64,000 bases of DNA from assembly GCF_038405225.1 (NCBI RefSeq), contig NZ_CP151657.1, positions 3,596,001-3,660,000 on the forward strand, given 5' to 3'. Shown piece by piece: positions 25,334 to 33,931 of this stretch; within the stretch, counting starts at the first letter, position 1, and each line of letters opens with the position of its first letter. A program made the position numbers and the translations under genes. The notes under the pieces were generated by a model. The model saw nothing but the letters and a program-made list of their open reading frames with translations, made no database searches and had not been told where the DNA came from. Source of the DNA: Arthrobacter citreus (GTDB lineage Bacteria; Actinomycetota; Actinomycetes; Actinomycetales; Micrococcaceae).

Positions 25334-26686
25334 ATGAGTAATTACACTGCCGCGCAGCCTCACGACCGGATGACTCGGGAGGAACGGAAGGTCCTCGCCG
25401 GCACCCTGGTGGGCACCACCATCGAGTGGTACGACTTTTTCATTTACGCGCAGGCGGCCGGGCTTGTCCTTGCCGCCCTCTACTTCGGCCCGGTCAGCGA
25501 AGGCCCGTTGGGTCAGGTGGTCTCCTTCGCAACCATCGGCATCAGTTTCCTCTTCCGCCCACTGGGCGCCGTCGTCGCCGGCCACCTCGGCGACAGGCTG
25601 GGCCGGAAGAAGATGCTGGTCTTCACCCTTCTGATGATGGGAGCCTCCACGGCCCTGATCGGGCTGGTGCCCACCTACGCCCAGATCGGCGTCGCCGCGC
25701 CCATCCTGCTGGTCCTGCTGCGCATCCTGCAGGGCTTTTCCGCCGGCGGGGAATGGGGCGGCGCCGCCCTGCTGTCGGTGGAGCACGCCCCGGTGAACAA
25801 ACGCGGACTCTTCGGCGCGTACCCGCAAATTGGGGTTCCGATCGGGATGATCCTGGCAACCTTCGTGATGTACGTGCTGAGCACGAGCCTCAGCGAGGAG
25901 CAGTTCCTGTCCTGGGGCTGGCGGATTCCGTTCCTGTTCTCGGTGGTGCTGATCGGCGTCGGGTACTTTATCCGCCGCTCCGTGGCTGAAAGCCCGGTCT
26001 TCAAGGAAATCCAGGAGCGCAGGAAGGAATCCTCGGCACCGCTGGCGCAGCTGTTCAAGCACAACACCCGGGAAGTGGTCCTGAGCGCCCTGATCTTTAT
26101 TGCCAACAACGCGGCCGGGTATCTGGTCATCGCTTTTTTTGCTTCCTATGCCACGGGAAAGCCCGACGCCGGCGGGCTGGGAATGGACCGGCCATCGGTG
26201 TTGCTGGCCACCACGCTGGGATCGTTCGGCTGGCTGATCTTCACGCTCTACGGCGGGATCCTCTCCGACCGGATCGGCCGGATCCGTACCTTCCAGATTG
26301 GTTATGCCTGGGTGTTCCTGTGGTCGGTCCCGATGTTCCTGCTGATCGACACCACCAACATTGTCCTGTTTGCGGTGGCGATTTTTGTCCTGACCATCGG
26401 CCTGGGCCTGTCCTACGGACCGCAGTCGGCCATGTATGCGGAGATGTTCCCGGCCCGGGTGCGGTACTCGGGCGTGTCCATCGGGTACGCACTCGGGGCC
26501 ATCCTGGGCGGGGCGTTCGCGCCAACCATTGCGCAGGCGCTGTTGAACGAGACCGGCTGGTCTCCGTCCATCGGCATTTACATCATGGTGCTGTGCGTGA
26601 TCTCGTTTACCGCTGTGTCCATGGTCAAGGAAACCAAGGGAACGGACCTGCACGTGGAAGCGGTCCAGAAGCAGGGGCGCGCCTGA
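25334..26686 (+). CDS. MFS metabolite:H+ symporter (MHS family)
   Basis: 450 residues, 12 spans. GTLVGTTIEWYDFFIYAQAAGLV is the MHS hallmark; GHLGDRLGRKKMLVFTLLMMG and RILQGFSAGGEWGGAALLSVEHAP are the other family motifs. Relatives import shikimate, proline/betaine, 2-oxoglutarate or citrate with protons. ATG 25334 is preceded by TGGAG at 25324-25328. A frame reaching back to 25280 lacks support. It ends at a hairpin shared with the convergent META gene. Confidence 0.9.
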   Translation: MSNYTAAQPHDRMTREERKVLAGTLVGTTIEWYDFFIYAQAAGLVLAALYFGPVSEGPLGQVVSFATIGISFLFRPLGAVVAGHLGDRLGRKKMLVFTLLMMGASTALIGLVPTYAQIGVAAPILLVLLRILQGFSAGGEWGGAALLSVEHAPVNKRGLFGAYPQIGVPIGMILATFVMYVLSTSLSEEQFLSWGWRIPFLFSVVLIGVGYFIRRSVAESPVFKEIQERRKESSAPLAQLFKHNTREVVLSALIFIANNAAGYLVIAFFASYATGKPDAGGLGMDRPSVLLATTLGSFGWLIFTLYGGILSDRIGRIRTFQIGYAWVFLWSVPMFLLIDTTNIVLFAVAIFVLTIGLGLSYGPQSAMYAEMFPARVRYSGVSIGYALGAILGGAFAPTIAQALLNETGWSPSIGIYIMVLCVISFTAVSMVKETKGTDLHVEAVQKQGRA

Positions 26687-26694
26687 TCCATTTG

Positions 26695-26720
26695 ACCGGC
26701 CGGGCTCTCGTCCGGCCGGT
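26695..26720. terminator. Hairpin between convergent genes
   Basis: ACCGGCCGG (26695-26703) pairs perfectly with CCGGCCGGT (26712-26720) across an 8-nt loop, in the 49-nt gap between the MHS symporter and the META lipoprotein. No T-run is present. Confidence 0.6.
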
Positions 26721-26735
26721 TAGGGCAGCCGGCAC

Positions 26736-27131
26736 CTAGCGCTGGAGGGTGCCGATCGGGTCACCGTTGCCGTTGAACAGGGCCAGCGTGTCGCCGTCGA
26801 TTTCGGCGGTGGCGGCAGCGGACAGCCAGGTGTCCACCCCCTGGCATGCCATCAGAGTGGAGGCCATATCCTTCAGGGTCACTGCCGCGCCGTCCTGAGT
26901 CCAAAACCCCATCAGGCGGTTGCAGCCGTCAGTCCCGCTAACCCGGCCGTCGGAAGCGAAGTCCAGCGAGGGGGCACTGGAATTATCCGTGTCGCCCCAA
27001 CTGCCCTCCACCGAGGGCGTCCCGGAGCCAGGGCTGTCAGCGCAGGACACCAAAGCAACCACCGCCAGCAGGGCCGCTGCCAGCCGGAGGGCGCCGGGCA
27101 ACCGCCGGCCCAAGGGTGCCCTTGAACGCAT
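26736..27131 (-). CDS. META-domain (HslJ-like) lipoprotein
   Basis: 131 residues. A signal peptide with lipobox (AALLAVVALVSCADS) is followed by a single META domain: VEGSWGD, SLDFASDGRVSGTDGCNRLMGFWTQDG and MASTLMACQG. The SGxDGCN core is the family signature. It should be anchored on the outer face of the membrane. HslJ-type proteins are tied to heat and antibiotic stress, but the biochemical role is unknown. ATG 27131 is chosen because AGGACGG lies 7-8 nt upstream. Confidence 0.85.
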   Translation of the reverse strand: MRSRAPLGRRLPGALRLAAALLAVVALVSCADSPGSGTPSVEGSWGDTDNSSAPSLDFASDGRVSGTDGCNRLMGFWTQDGAAVTLKDMASTLMACQGVDTWLSAAATAEIDGDTLALFNGNGDPIGTLQR

Positions 27132-27163
27132 GATGACCGTCCTGTTCTTTTCCGGTGAAAAGG

Positions 27164-28159
27164 CTAAAGCCACTTGTTCCGTTTGAAGGTGACGTACAGC
27201 GCCGCACCCATAACCACCATAGCCACCAGCGCCAGCGGATAGCCCCACTCCCAGGCCAGCTCAGGCATGTGCTCAAAGTTCATGCCGTAAATGGTTCCCA
27301 CCAGGGTGGGGGCAAAAAGAATGGCAGCCCAGGAGGAGATCCGCTTGACCTGTTCGTTCTGCTCAATGCTGGTTTCCGCCAGCCGGTTGGAGGCCAGCGT
27401 GGAGGCCAGATTCAGGGCGTTCTCCAGCAGCGCGCGGTAGGCATTGACCCGGTCGATCAGCCGCAGGACGTGGTCCAGCACGTCGCCGAGGTTGTCCCGC
27501 AGCTCGGCGGGAACACCAAACTGGTCCGCGTTGCGCTGCAGGGCTCCCACCACGCCCTCCAGCGGGGACAGCGCCCGCTGGAACTGGATGACCTCCCGGG
27601 ACAGTTCATAGATGCGGCGTGACACCTCCACGTCGCCGCCAAAGAGCTGATCCTCGATTTCGTCAATGTCATTCTCCAATCCGGCGGCCACCGGCGCGTA
27701 TTCATCCACCACCTGGTCCAGCACCGCGTACAGCACGGCGTGCGGGCCAAGGGCCAGCAGGTCCGGTTCCTGTTCCAGCCGTTTGCGCACACGCCCCAGG
27801 TCCGGAGACTCGGCGTGGCGGACGGTGACAACAAAGTTGGGGCCGACAAAAACGTGCAGTTCACCGAACTCCACCCGCTCCACGTCGTCGAGATAGCGCG
27901 CCGGGCGCAGCACCGCAAACAGGGTGTCGTCGTAATGCTCCAGCTTGGCCCGCTGATGTCCCGCCAGAGCATCTTCCACCGTCAGCAGGTTCAGGCCGAA
28001 CTCCTCCGCGACGGCCAGCAGCTCGACGTCGTCCGGCCGGTACAGGCCAATCCACGCCATCCCACCGGAGGTGCGCGTCAGTTCGAAGGTCTCGTCGAGG
28101 TTGTCCGGAGTGTGCTGCCGCTTACCGTCCACATACACGCCGTTGTCGATCAAGGTCAT
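27164..28159 (-). CDS. corA: CorA-type Mg2+/Co2+ transporter
   Basis: 331 residues. A soluble funnel domain (1-265) with long helices (FGGDVEVSRRIYELSREVIQFQRALSPL) precedes two C-terminal spans. The selectivity motif YGMN is present in GTIYGMNFEHMPELAWEWGYP, and the basic end KRNKWL is typical. It forms a pentameric channel for Mg2+ and related ions. It lies 32 nt upstream of the META gene on the same strand and may be cotranscribed. An AGGGGA sits before the start at 28159. Confidence 0.93.
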   Translation of the reverse strand: MTLIDNGVYVDGKRQHTPDNLDETFELTRTSGGMAWIGLYRPDDVELLAVAEEFGLNLLTVEDALAGHQRAKLEHYDDTLFAVLRPARYLDDVERVEFGELHVFVGPNFVVTVRHAESPDLGRVRKRLEQEPDLLALGPHAVLYAVLDQVVDEYAPVAAGLENDIDEIEDQLFGGDVEVSRRIYELSREVIQFQRALSPLEGVVGALQRNADQFGVPAELRDNLGDVLDHVLRLIDRVNAYRALLENALNLASTLASNRLAETSIEQNEQVKRISSWAAILFAPTLVGTIYGMNFEHMPELAWEWGYPLALVAMVVMGAALYVTFKRNKWL

Positions 28160-28331
28160 GGACGTCCCCTAGCTGGTTGCGCTGCTCGCGGCCGCGGCGG
28201 TGTCCGGACCGTTGTCCATTATCCCTCCCGCCGGCAGCGGGTTGGCGACCCGGTGGGCGTGCGGAGTGGCCGGAGGTCCACTTGTGGCTGACCGGTGGTA
28301 AGCGAGCCTGTTGTTTGCGAGCCAGCGCCGA

Positions 28332-28337
28332 TAGGAT
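28332..28337 (+). promoter_or_regulatory. -10 TAGGAT for a leaderless formamidase mRNA
   Basis: TAGGAT lies exactly 6 nt before ATG 28344, so the transcript should begin at the A of the start codon. TGTTGT about 17 nt further up could act as a weak -35. No Shine-Dalgarno sequence is present. Confidence 0.5.
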
Positions 28338-28343
28338 CCCGGC

Positions 28344-29345
28344 ATGGAATCCGTGGAATACAGGCCCCGCCGTGACCAGCTGGTTTATACGTTCGGAGGA
28401 GTTGCTCCGGTGCTGCGGATAAAACCGGGCACGGCACTGAAGTTGTGGTCCGAGGATGCCTTCAACAATGCGCTGACATCAATAGAGGACATTTCCAGCG
28501 AAAAGGTAAATCTCAACTTCGTGAATCCGCAGACCGGCCCCTTCTATGTGGAGGGGGCTGAGCCCGGGGATACGCTGGCCCTGCATATCGTGGATCTGAC
28601 TCCTGCACGCAGTTACGGCGCGTCAGCCACCATTCCCTTTTTCGGCGGTCTGACAAGTACCGACCGGACGGCTTTCCTGCAGGATCCGCTGCCGGACACC
28701 ACCTGGATTTACCACGTTGACTCCGCGAACCAGACGGTGGGTTTCTCGGCCCGGTTCGGGGACTTTGAGATTGCCCTTCCCCTTGAACCGATGCTCGGCA
28801 CCGTGGGTGTCGCACCGCCGGGCGGGGAGGTGCGGTCCTCGCTGGTGCCGGAGCGATTCGGCGGCAACATGGACTCTCCGGAGGTCAAGGCAGGGACAAC
28901 GGTCTATCTCGGGGTGAACCAGGAAGGTGCCCTGTTCTCGGTTGGGGACGGCCACTACCGCCAGGGCGAAGGGGAAGCGTGCGGCACCGCCGTCGAAGGC
29001 GCGATGAATTCCACGATCATCGTGGAACTGATCAAGGGTGGAGCCCCGGCCTGGCCGCGGCTGGAGACCGACTCCGAGTGGATGGCGGTGGGATCCTCGC
29101 GTCCCATGGAGGACTCGTGGCGGATTGGACAGGTGGAAATGGTCCGCTGGTTTGGTGAGCTCTTTGGCCTCCACCAGATGGACGCCTACCAGTTGCTGAC
29201 CCAGACTGCCCTTGCCCCGATCGCCAATGCGGTTGACGCCAATTACAGCGTGGTGGTCAAGGCGCGAAAAGCGCTCTTTCCTCCGGCCGACGCCTACGCG
29301 GGTCTGCACGCCGACCTCCGCCGCCGCAGCGCCGAACTGATCTAA
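28344..29345 (+). CDS. Acetamidase/formamidase-family amidohydrolase
   Basis: 333 residues. SVGDGHYRQGEGEACGTAVEG (about 206-226) is the conserved metal/active-site motif, and HVGFIxPxxG-like IVDLTPARSY and GGNMDSPEVKAGTTVYLGVNQEGALF match the family. It releases ammonia from short amides such as formamide. The next gene, an SDR, starts 21 nt downstream and is probably cotranscribed. Start ATG 28344 has a leaderless-type promoter. Confidence 0.88.
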   Translation: MESVEYRPRRDQLVYTFGGVAPVLRIKPGTALKLWSEDAFNNALTSIEDISSEKVNLNFVNPQTGPFYVEGAEPGDTLALHIVDLTPARSYGASATIPFFGGLTSTDRTAFLQDPLPDTTWIYHVDSANQTVGFSARFGDFEIALPLEPMLGTVGVAPPGGEVRSSLVPERFGGNMDSPEVKAGTTVYLGVNQEGALFSVGDGHYRQGEGEACGTAVEGAMNSTIIVELIKGGAPAWPRLETDSEWMAVGSSRPMEDSWRIGQVEMVRWFGELFGLHQMDAYQLLTQTALAPIANAVDANYSVVVKARKALFPPADAYAGLHADLRRRSAELI

Positions 29346-29366
29346 CACCGAACCGGAAGGTACGTC

Positions 29367-30128
29367 ATGGACCTGCAGCTGACTGGAAAAACCGCCCTTG
29401 TTACCGGAGGTACGCGGGGAATTGGCCGGGCCATCGTGGAAACGTTCCTGGCGGAGGGCGCCAACGTGGCTTTCTGCGCGCGCAGCGCTGAGCAGGTGGC
29501 GGAGGCCGAGGAGATCCTGTCGGCTGTGGGACCGCGCGTGGAGGGAACGGCCGTGGATATGGCAGACGCCGACGCCGTGGCACGGTGGGTGGACGGCGTG
29601 GCCGAACGCTTTACCGGAATTGACGCCGTGGTCAGCAACGTCAGCGCCCTGGCCATCGATGACTCCGATGCGGGATGGCAGGCCTCGCTCGAAGTGGATC
29701 TGCTGGGAACAGTACGCCTGATGAAGGCGGCGCTTCCGCATGTCCAGGGCAGTTCCTCTCCCTCCCTGGTGGCCATATCCAGCGTCTCCGGCCGGGAAGT
29801 GGACTTCACCTCCGGACCCTACGGAACGGTGAAGTCAGCGCTCATCGCGTACATGGCCGGCCTGGCTTTCCAGCTGGCGGACCAGGGCATCCGGGCCAAC
29901 ACCGTGTCGCCAGGGAATACTTATCACGACGGCGGTGTCTGGCAGAGCATCGAGGCCAACAACCCCGAACTCTTCGCGGAGTCCATGGGGCTGAACCCCA
30001 CCGGGCGGATGGGGGTGCCGCAGGAAGTGGCCGACGCCGTCGTCTTCCTCTCCAGCCCTGTCTCCAGCCGAACAACCGGCGCCAATCTCCTGGTGGACGG
30101 CGGACTTTCGCGCGGCATCCAGTTCTAG
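29367..30128 (+). CDS. SDR-family oxidoreductase
   Basis: 253 residues, classical short-chain dehydrogenase. TGGTRGIGRAI binds the cofactor, AFCARS suggests NADP(H), SNVSAL replaces NNAG, the catalytic Ser lies in ISSVSGRE, and the active site is YGTVK. The C-terminal motif GANLLVDGGLSRG is standard. CGGAAGG precedes the ATG. It is the last gene of normal GC before the accessory region. The substrate is unknown; pairing with the formamidase is the only clue. Confidence 0.88.
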   Translation: MDLQLTGKTALVTGGTRGIGRAIVETFLAEGANVAFCARSAEQVAEAEEILSAVGPRVEGTAVDMADADAVARWVDGVAERFTGIDAVVSNVSALAIDDSDAGWQASLEVDLLGTVRLMKAALPHVQGSSSPSLVAISSVSGREVDFTSGPYGTVKSALIAYMAGLAFQLADQGIRANTVSPGNTYHDGGVWQSIEANNPELFAESMGLNPTGRMGVPQEVADAVVFLSSPVSSRTTGANLLVDGGLSRGIQF

Positions 30129-30269
30129 GCGCTGACTCCCTGGGTACTGGTTTCATGTGAACGGAACTCGCAACGGCAGTACGAAACGGTCAGGAGAATT
30201 TCGTTGTCCCTAGAGGCGAAGGGGCAGCAGCGCGTCTCAATGGGGGCACCGCTATTTGAGCATGGCCAG

Positions 30270-30542
30270 TTATCTGCCTTCAGCTGTCGGATGCAGGGAG
30301 CCAGCCCAGCTATTCCAGTACTGGGCGGTTTGGCTCTCCTGACGAATCACGTGCTCGGGCGCCGCGCGCTCAGCGGACCAGAAGATGAGCTGATAGCTGT
30401 CGAGGGGCTCCCCTGATTCAAAGGTAGTGTCGGCTGCGCGGCCTGAGTCCATTCCCTTTGCCGAGTACCGGACGCGGTAGGTGCCAGGTACTAGATCGAT
30501 TGGATATGAGGCCTGCCCTGCCCACTCCTCCAGGAGCATCAC
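30270..30542 (-). pseudogene. 3' remnant of an unknown-function gene
   Basis: About 90 residues including EEWAGQASYPIDLVPGTYRVRYSAKGMDSG and SYQLIFWSAERAAPEHVIRQESQTAQYWNSWAG. The pattern looks like the C-terminal half of a family of about 150-residue proteins. The sequence upstream of the first ATG/GTG (30542) stays open for a few codons (SSRAAV) and then turns into unrelated DNA. I read it as a truncated gene at a rearrangement point. It could be an intact short gene, but no ribosome site is visible. Confidence 0.5.
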
Positions 30543-30556
30543 CGCCGCGCGGCTGG

Positions 30557-30778
30557 ATGCTAGATGCCTATATCTTGAGCGAAGTCGAGAGTGTGACGGA
30601 GGTTTACCAGTGGATAGGAGAAAACGCTCATGGACGCCGATTTGAGCTCTTCGTTGAGACGCAGGAGGAGCCCCTGGGTCCTTTCACCAGCCCACGCAAG
30701 AGCGACCTCATCCGGCTGGCCGGAAGCAACCCCAACGCTGAGGAAGCGGTCAACATCGCCACTTTGCTCACCAGCTGA
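30557..30778 (+). pseudogene. Small gene or 5'-truncated remnant facing the previous one
   Basis: 73 residues beginning MLDAYILSEVESVTEVYQWI, then RRFELFVETQ and DLIRLAGSNPNAEEAVN. The periodicity and charge look like a real protein rather than a chance frame. No ribosome site or -10 is placed before ATG 30557, and its 5' end lies 14 nt from the 5' end of the remnant on the other strand. It may be a full short gene or a remnant. Function unknown. Confidence 0.4.
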
Positions 30779-30914
30779 GGAGACGCTGAGGCCAACCTTT
30801 TTCATCGCTCAACCGCGCACACTGAGGGATCGGCTACGACACTAGGCAGTCGGCCACGAAACTGTCCTGAAGTTCCTCCTGTGTCAAACAAGGGGGTCTA
30901 CCCGCCAGCATGGC

Positions 30915-33725
30915 CTAGAAACTGAAGTCCAAACTTGAACGGTCGATCGCTCGATGACTGACTAATTGCAAAAATTCCATGCAGATGACGTCAGAGACCA
31001 TCACGTCGGTACCAGAACTCATACGCGCGATGTCGACAATCCGAAGCATCGCCGGTGACTCATTGATTTTTTCCAACAGTGACGCAGAGAGCGTCGGCGG
31101 ACCGAGCAGGAGAAGTCGGCCTCCATCCCCATCCATAACTGCCGCAGCACGCAATCCGTCTTTGAAGTCACTGAGTAGCGCTGCCTCATCATCATCCAAC
31201 TCTTCGAAGTCATCTGCAGAGGCCACCTGCTGTTCGACCGTCGCGAAGTGGTGTGAAAGGGATGTGATGACCGTCTCGACGAATCCATCGGTCGCGGGCG
31301 CAAGCCCACTCGCTCTTTCGGCCGCCTCGAGCGAAGGCAAAATCTGTCGGCAGAACGCGGGAATCGGTCCGGTGAAAGTATCTGCCCACATGCGCATTGT
31401 TGCAATGCTCCGTACCCGAATAGAGCCTCCGCCGCCGAGGTTCGCCCGAAAAATCTCTTTTACCGACGTTGTTAGTACAAAGTTCTCCTTTGTCGCCCGG
31501 TTGAGGACATCGAACAGGTCGAACCGGACCCCATAGCGGCCTAGCACCCTGATTGCCTCATTGAGCAACTTATTCCTGAACTGAGGAAGGGATGACGCGA
31601 GCCCGTAAATTAACATGTCGGCCGCCAACCTGGCACCAGGAAGGGTCATTTGGTTTGCGAGATCTCTAGTATCTAGGTCCCTAACGATCCCCATCACGTC
31701 GTTCCGGAGGTGTGGCCGTTCTTTGAAAAGTCTTCCGACGGCAAAGAGCCATACATTGCGCCAATGAGCGCTCGGCGCGAGTTCCCATAGACGCTTGATG
31801 ATTAGTTCCTCAGGCGCATCCAGAAGATACCTTGACGCTGTGAACTCTTGAAAGCTCCTGATTTCATATCCCCAACGGTCCGGAGAAGCCTCGACCAACA
31901 ACACAAGGCGATGGGTTGCCAGAGATACGATATCGGAAGCCTTCGTCAACGCTTCACCCGTAGAATAGGTCTGGACTTCTTCGAAATATTTGGCAGCCAT
32001 CGCCTCTAGTTCGGCTTTGGTTATATGAATGTCTGCTTTTCCAGCAGACTCAGAATCACTTTGCAGGCGAGCACCAACAACATTGTGGATGGCAGAGATC
32101 TCTGCGCTTAGGCCCGTCATCTTCTCACCCAAACGGCCCTCTTTATTGGACTCCCGACGCAGAACCGTGTCGTAATAGCTCTCGAACAATTCATGGCGAG
32201 TGGTGGGGGCCTTGACCTGGTCCCGCATAAGAGAGGTCATGATGCTGACCTGAAGCGGGGTATTTAGAAGAGCTGCAGTAGCGGCGTCTTCGGCCGAAAC
32301 AGTCAACCGTTTGAGAACGTCCCTCGCAGTGTCTTCGTCCTCAGGGAAACGAGCGGCGACGAGTTTTTCTGCGTATGAGAGCGCCTGAGGCTTCTCCAAT
32401 GAAATTAGTTTATATTCTCCATGCCCCAACATCTCCAAGTCACGTTCGTAACCCTGCTCGCGAGTTGTGGCCAGTATGTACACGTCAGCCTTTGCCTGCG
32501 CAATGTCCGTTGTGAAGTCAGAAATTTTTTCCAGCAGGTTCGACCGCGTCAGCGCGTCTGGCACCTCATCCAACCCATCGAGCACTACAACCCACGGCCA
32601 CTTAACCAGCCAAGACTGCAGCTGGTGTGCTGTGATATTAGTTGAAGTCCGCTCAGTCACGAGCTGAGCGATATAACGCAGCATGGAGATATCCCTCGCG
32701 CCAGAGAGCTCCTGGCTGTACTGGTTAAGCCTTAGATAAATTGGCCAACGATGCATCGTTGGCAGGCTGAACCCTATGGCGCTGAAATGCCTCTCCAGAG
32801 CCACCATGTTCTGTTGGGTTTGCTTACTCTGACCGCTGATCGAGCCTTTTAGGAGTGCCAGCCGGTATGCCTGGCAGATCATCTGAGTGATCGTAGATTT
32901 TCCTTGCCCTGGTCCTCCCACAATGACTGAGCTGTTATCGTCGGTATTTTTCGTCAGAACATGGTTGCCTGCTTGGATAAGGGTCTCCCCTACTGATAAG
33001 ACATCGTCGGATTGTAGGTCTTGGGAAACTCGGCGCGCGGGTAGGTCGATTCCGATGTCAGATATTTTCTCTGATTCTGGACCGTCCCCTGCCCGTGTCA
33101 GACGCACATTGGCCTGTGACACCAATTCTTTCGCAACGAAGTTTTGAAGGATGGCGAAATCATCGGCCTTCTGAGCGCTGTAATGGTCAGTTAGTGTTGC
33201 GATGAGGTCACCGGTTGTAACCAAGCCCAGGTACGTTTGCCTCACACCTGGGTGATCATCCAAGAGCCTGGAGATGTGAGCCGCATGCCAGACCTTCCAG
33301 TCCTTCAAGCCAAGCGTTTCTGCGTGGCTTTTCATCTTCTCTGTTACTTGGTCGATGCCTCCGCGTTGAGGAACTCCACTCAAATCGACGTTAGTGATGA
33401 TGAGAAGATTGTCCGGTTTCTGCCCCCGGTTGGAATCTTCATCCATCCAGTCGTTAACTTCTAGCTGGATCTGCTTTAGCAGCCAGGGGACATCCTTCAT
33501 GCCTCCCGGCGACTTGTGCTTTGCCTGAGCGACCGAGTACCCGGTCCATGATTCCTCCGGACCAGATTCGTAAGGGAGTGGTAGTGATCCTTTGTAGATC
33601 CATTCACGACCACCATCGGAGCCACGACCGAAGCTGTCTCCGCCAGATCCAAACTCTGCGCTACAAAGAGCGACTGCCATCTGTTCGAAGTTAGTCGAGC
33701 CCATTCTGACCAGGTCATAATCCAT
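30915..33725 (-). CDS. NACHT NTPase with nuclease-like N-terminus, probable anti-phage protein
   Basis: 936 residues, clearly AT-richer than its surroundings. The N-terminal 170 look like a PD-(D/E)XK fold of the type with DGGRE and Q-x-K: Asp37 and Glu41 in GSDGGREW, then Gln67-Ala-Lys69. IITNVDLSGVPQRGG and VWHAAHISRLLDDHPGVR follow. The NACHT core has Walker A GGPGQGKST (270-278) and Walker B VVVLDGLDEV (379-388). About 550 C-terminal residues contain no repeat I can name and may be the sensor. The layout nuclease-NACHT-sensor is that of bacterial NLR-like/STAND defence proteins, which would cut nucleic acid once phage is sensed. It has its own TAGCAT-N6-ATG promoter. Confidence 0.85.
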   Translation of the reverse strand: MDYDLVRMGSTNFEQMAVALCSAEFGSGGDSFGRGSDGGREWIYKGSLPLPYESGPEESWTGYSVAQAKHKSPGGMKDVPWLLKQIQLEVNDWMDEDSNRGQKPDNLLIITNVDLSGVPQRGGIDQVTEKMKSHAETLGLKDWKVWHAAHISRLLDDHPGVRQTYLGLVTTGDLIATLTDHYSAQKADDFAILQNFVAKELVSQANVRLTRAGDGPESEKISDIGIDLPARRVSQDLQSDDVLSVGETLIQAGNHVLTKNTDDNSSVIVGGPGQGKSTITQMICQAYRLALLKGSISGQSKQTQQNMVALERHFSAIGFSLPTMHRWPIYLRLNQYSQELSGARDISMLRYIAQLVTERTSTNITAHQLQSWLVKWPWVVVLDGLDEVPDALTRSNLLEKISDFTTDIAQAKADVYILATTREQGYERDLEMLGHGEYKLISLEKPQALSYAEKLVAARFPEDEDTARDVLKRLTVSAEDAATAALLNTPLQVSIMTSLMRDQVKAPTTRHELFESYYDTVLRRESNKEGRLGEKMTGLSAEISAIHNVVGARLQSDSESAGKADIHITKAELEAMAAKYFEEVQTYSTGEALTKASDIVSLATHRLVLLVEASPDRWGYEIRSFQEFTASRYLLDAPEELIIKRLWELAPSAHWRNVWLFAVGRLFKERPHLRNDVMGIVRDLDTRDLANQMTLPGARLAADMLIYGLASSLPQFRNKLLNEAIRVLGRYGVRFDLFDVLNRATKENFVLTTSVKEIFRANLGGGGSIRVRSIATMRMWADTFTGPIPAFCRQILPSLEAAERASGLAPATDGFVETVITSLSHHFATVEQQVASADDFEELDDDEAALLSDFKDGLRAAAVMDGDGGRLLLLGPPTLSASLLEKINESPAMLRIVDIARMSSGTDVMVSDVICMEFLQLVSHRAIDRSSLDFSF

Positions 33726-33731
33726 ACGTCG

Positions 33732-33737
33732 ATGCTA
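33732..33737 (-). promoter_or_regulatory. -10 TAGCAT for a leaderless NACHT mRNA
   Basis: On the minus strand TAGCAT is followed by 6 nt and the ATG at 33725. This supports 33725 as start over the in-frame ATG seven codons later. No ribosome site is present. The rest of the 206-nt gap up to the AbiEii gene shows no other gene. Confidence 0.45.
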
Positions 33738-33931
33738 CGTGCACGTTGTACTCTGTTTTGCCGCACTGCATCAGCCACAATGCATGGCCACTCTGCGGTT
33801 CTTCTTGCCGACCGAGTAAACCTGAGCCGCGGGGAGGGACCCTCTACCGTGCTACTCCCATTCACTCCTTGAGCAGGAAATTCCCCAGCCCCCAGAGCAC
33901 GAACGACCCCTTTTGAATCCCTCGTGAAGCG

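Noticed and set aside
25313-26653. 446-codon minus-strand open frame
   Set aside because: Shadow of the MHS symporter in GC-rich DNA; translation is Gln/Asp/Gly-rich with no domain.
30560-30805. 81-codon minus-strand ORF
   Set aside because: Antisense to the more protein-like plus-strand frame at 30557-30778 and without any start signal.
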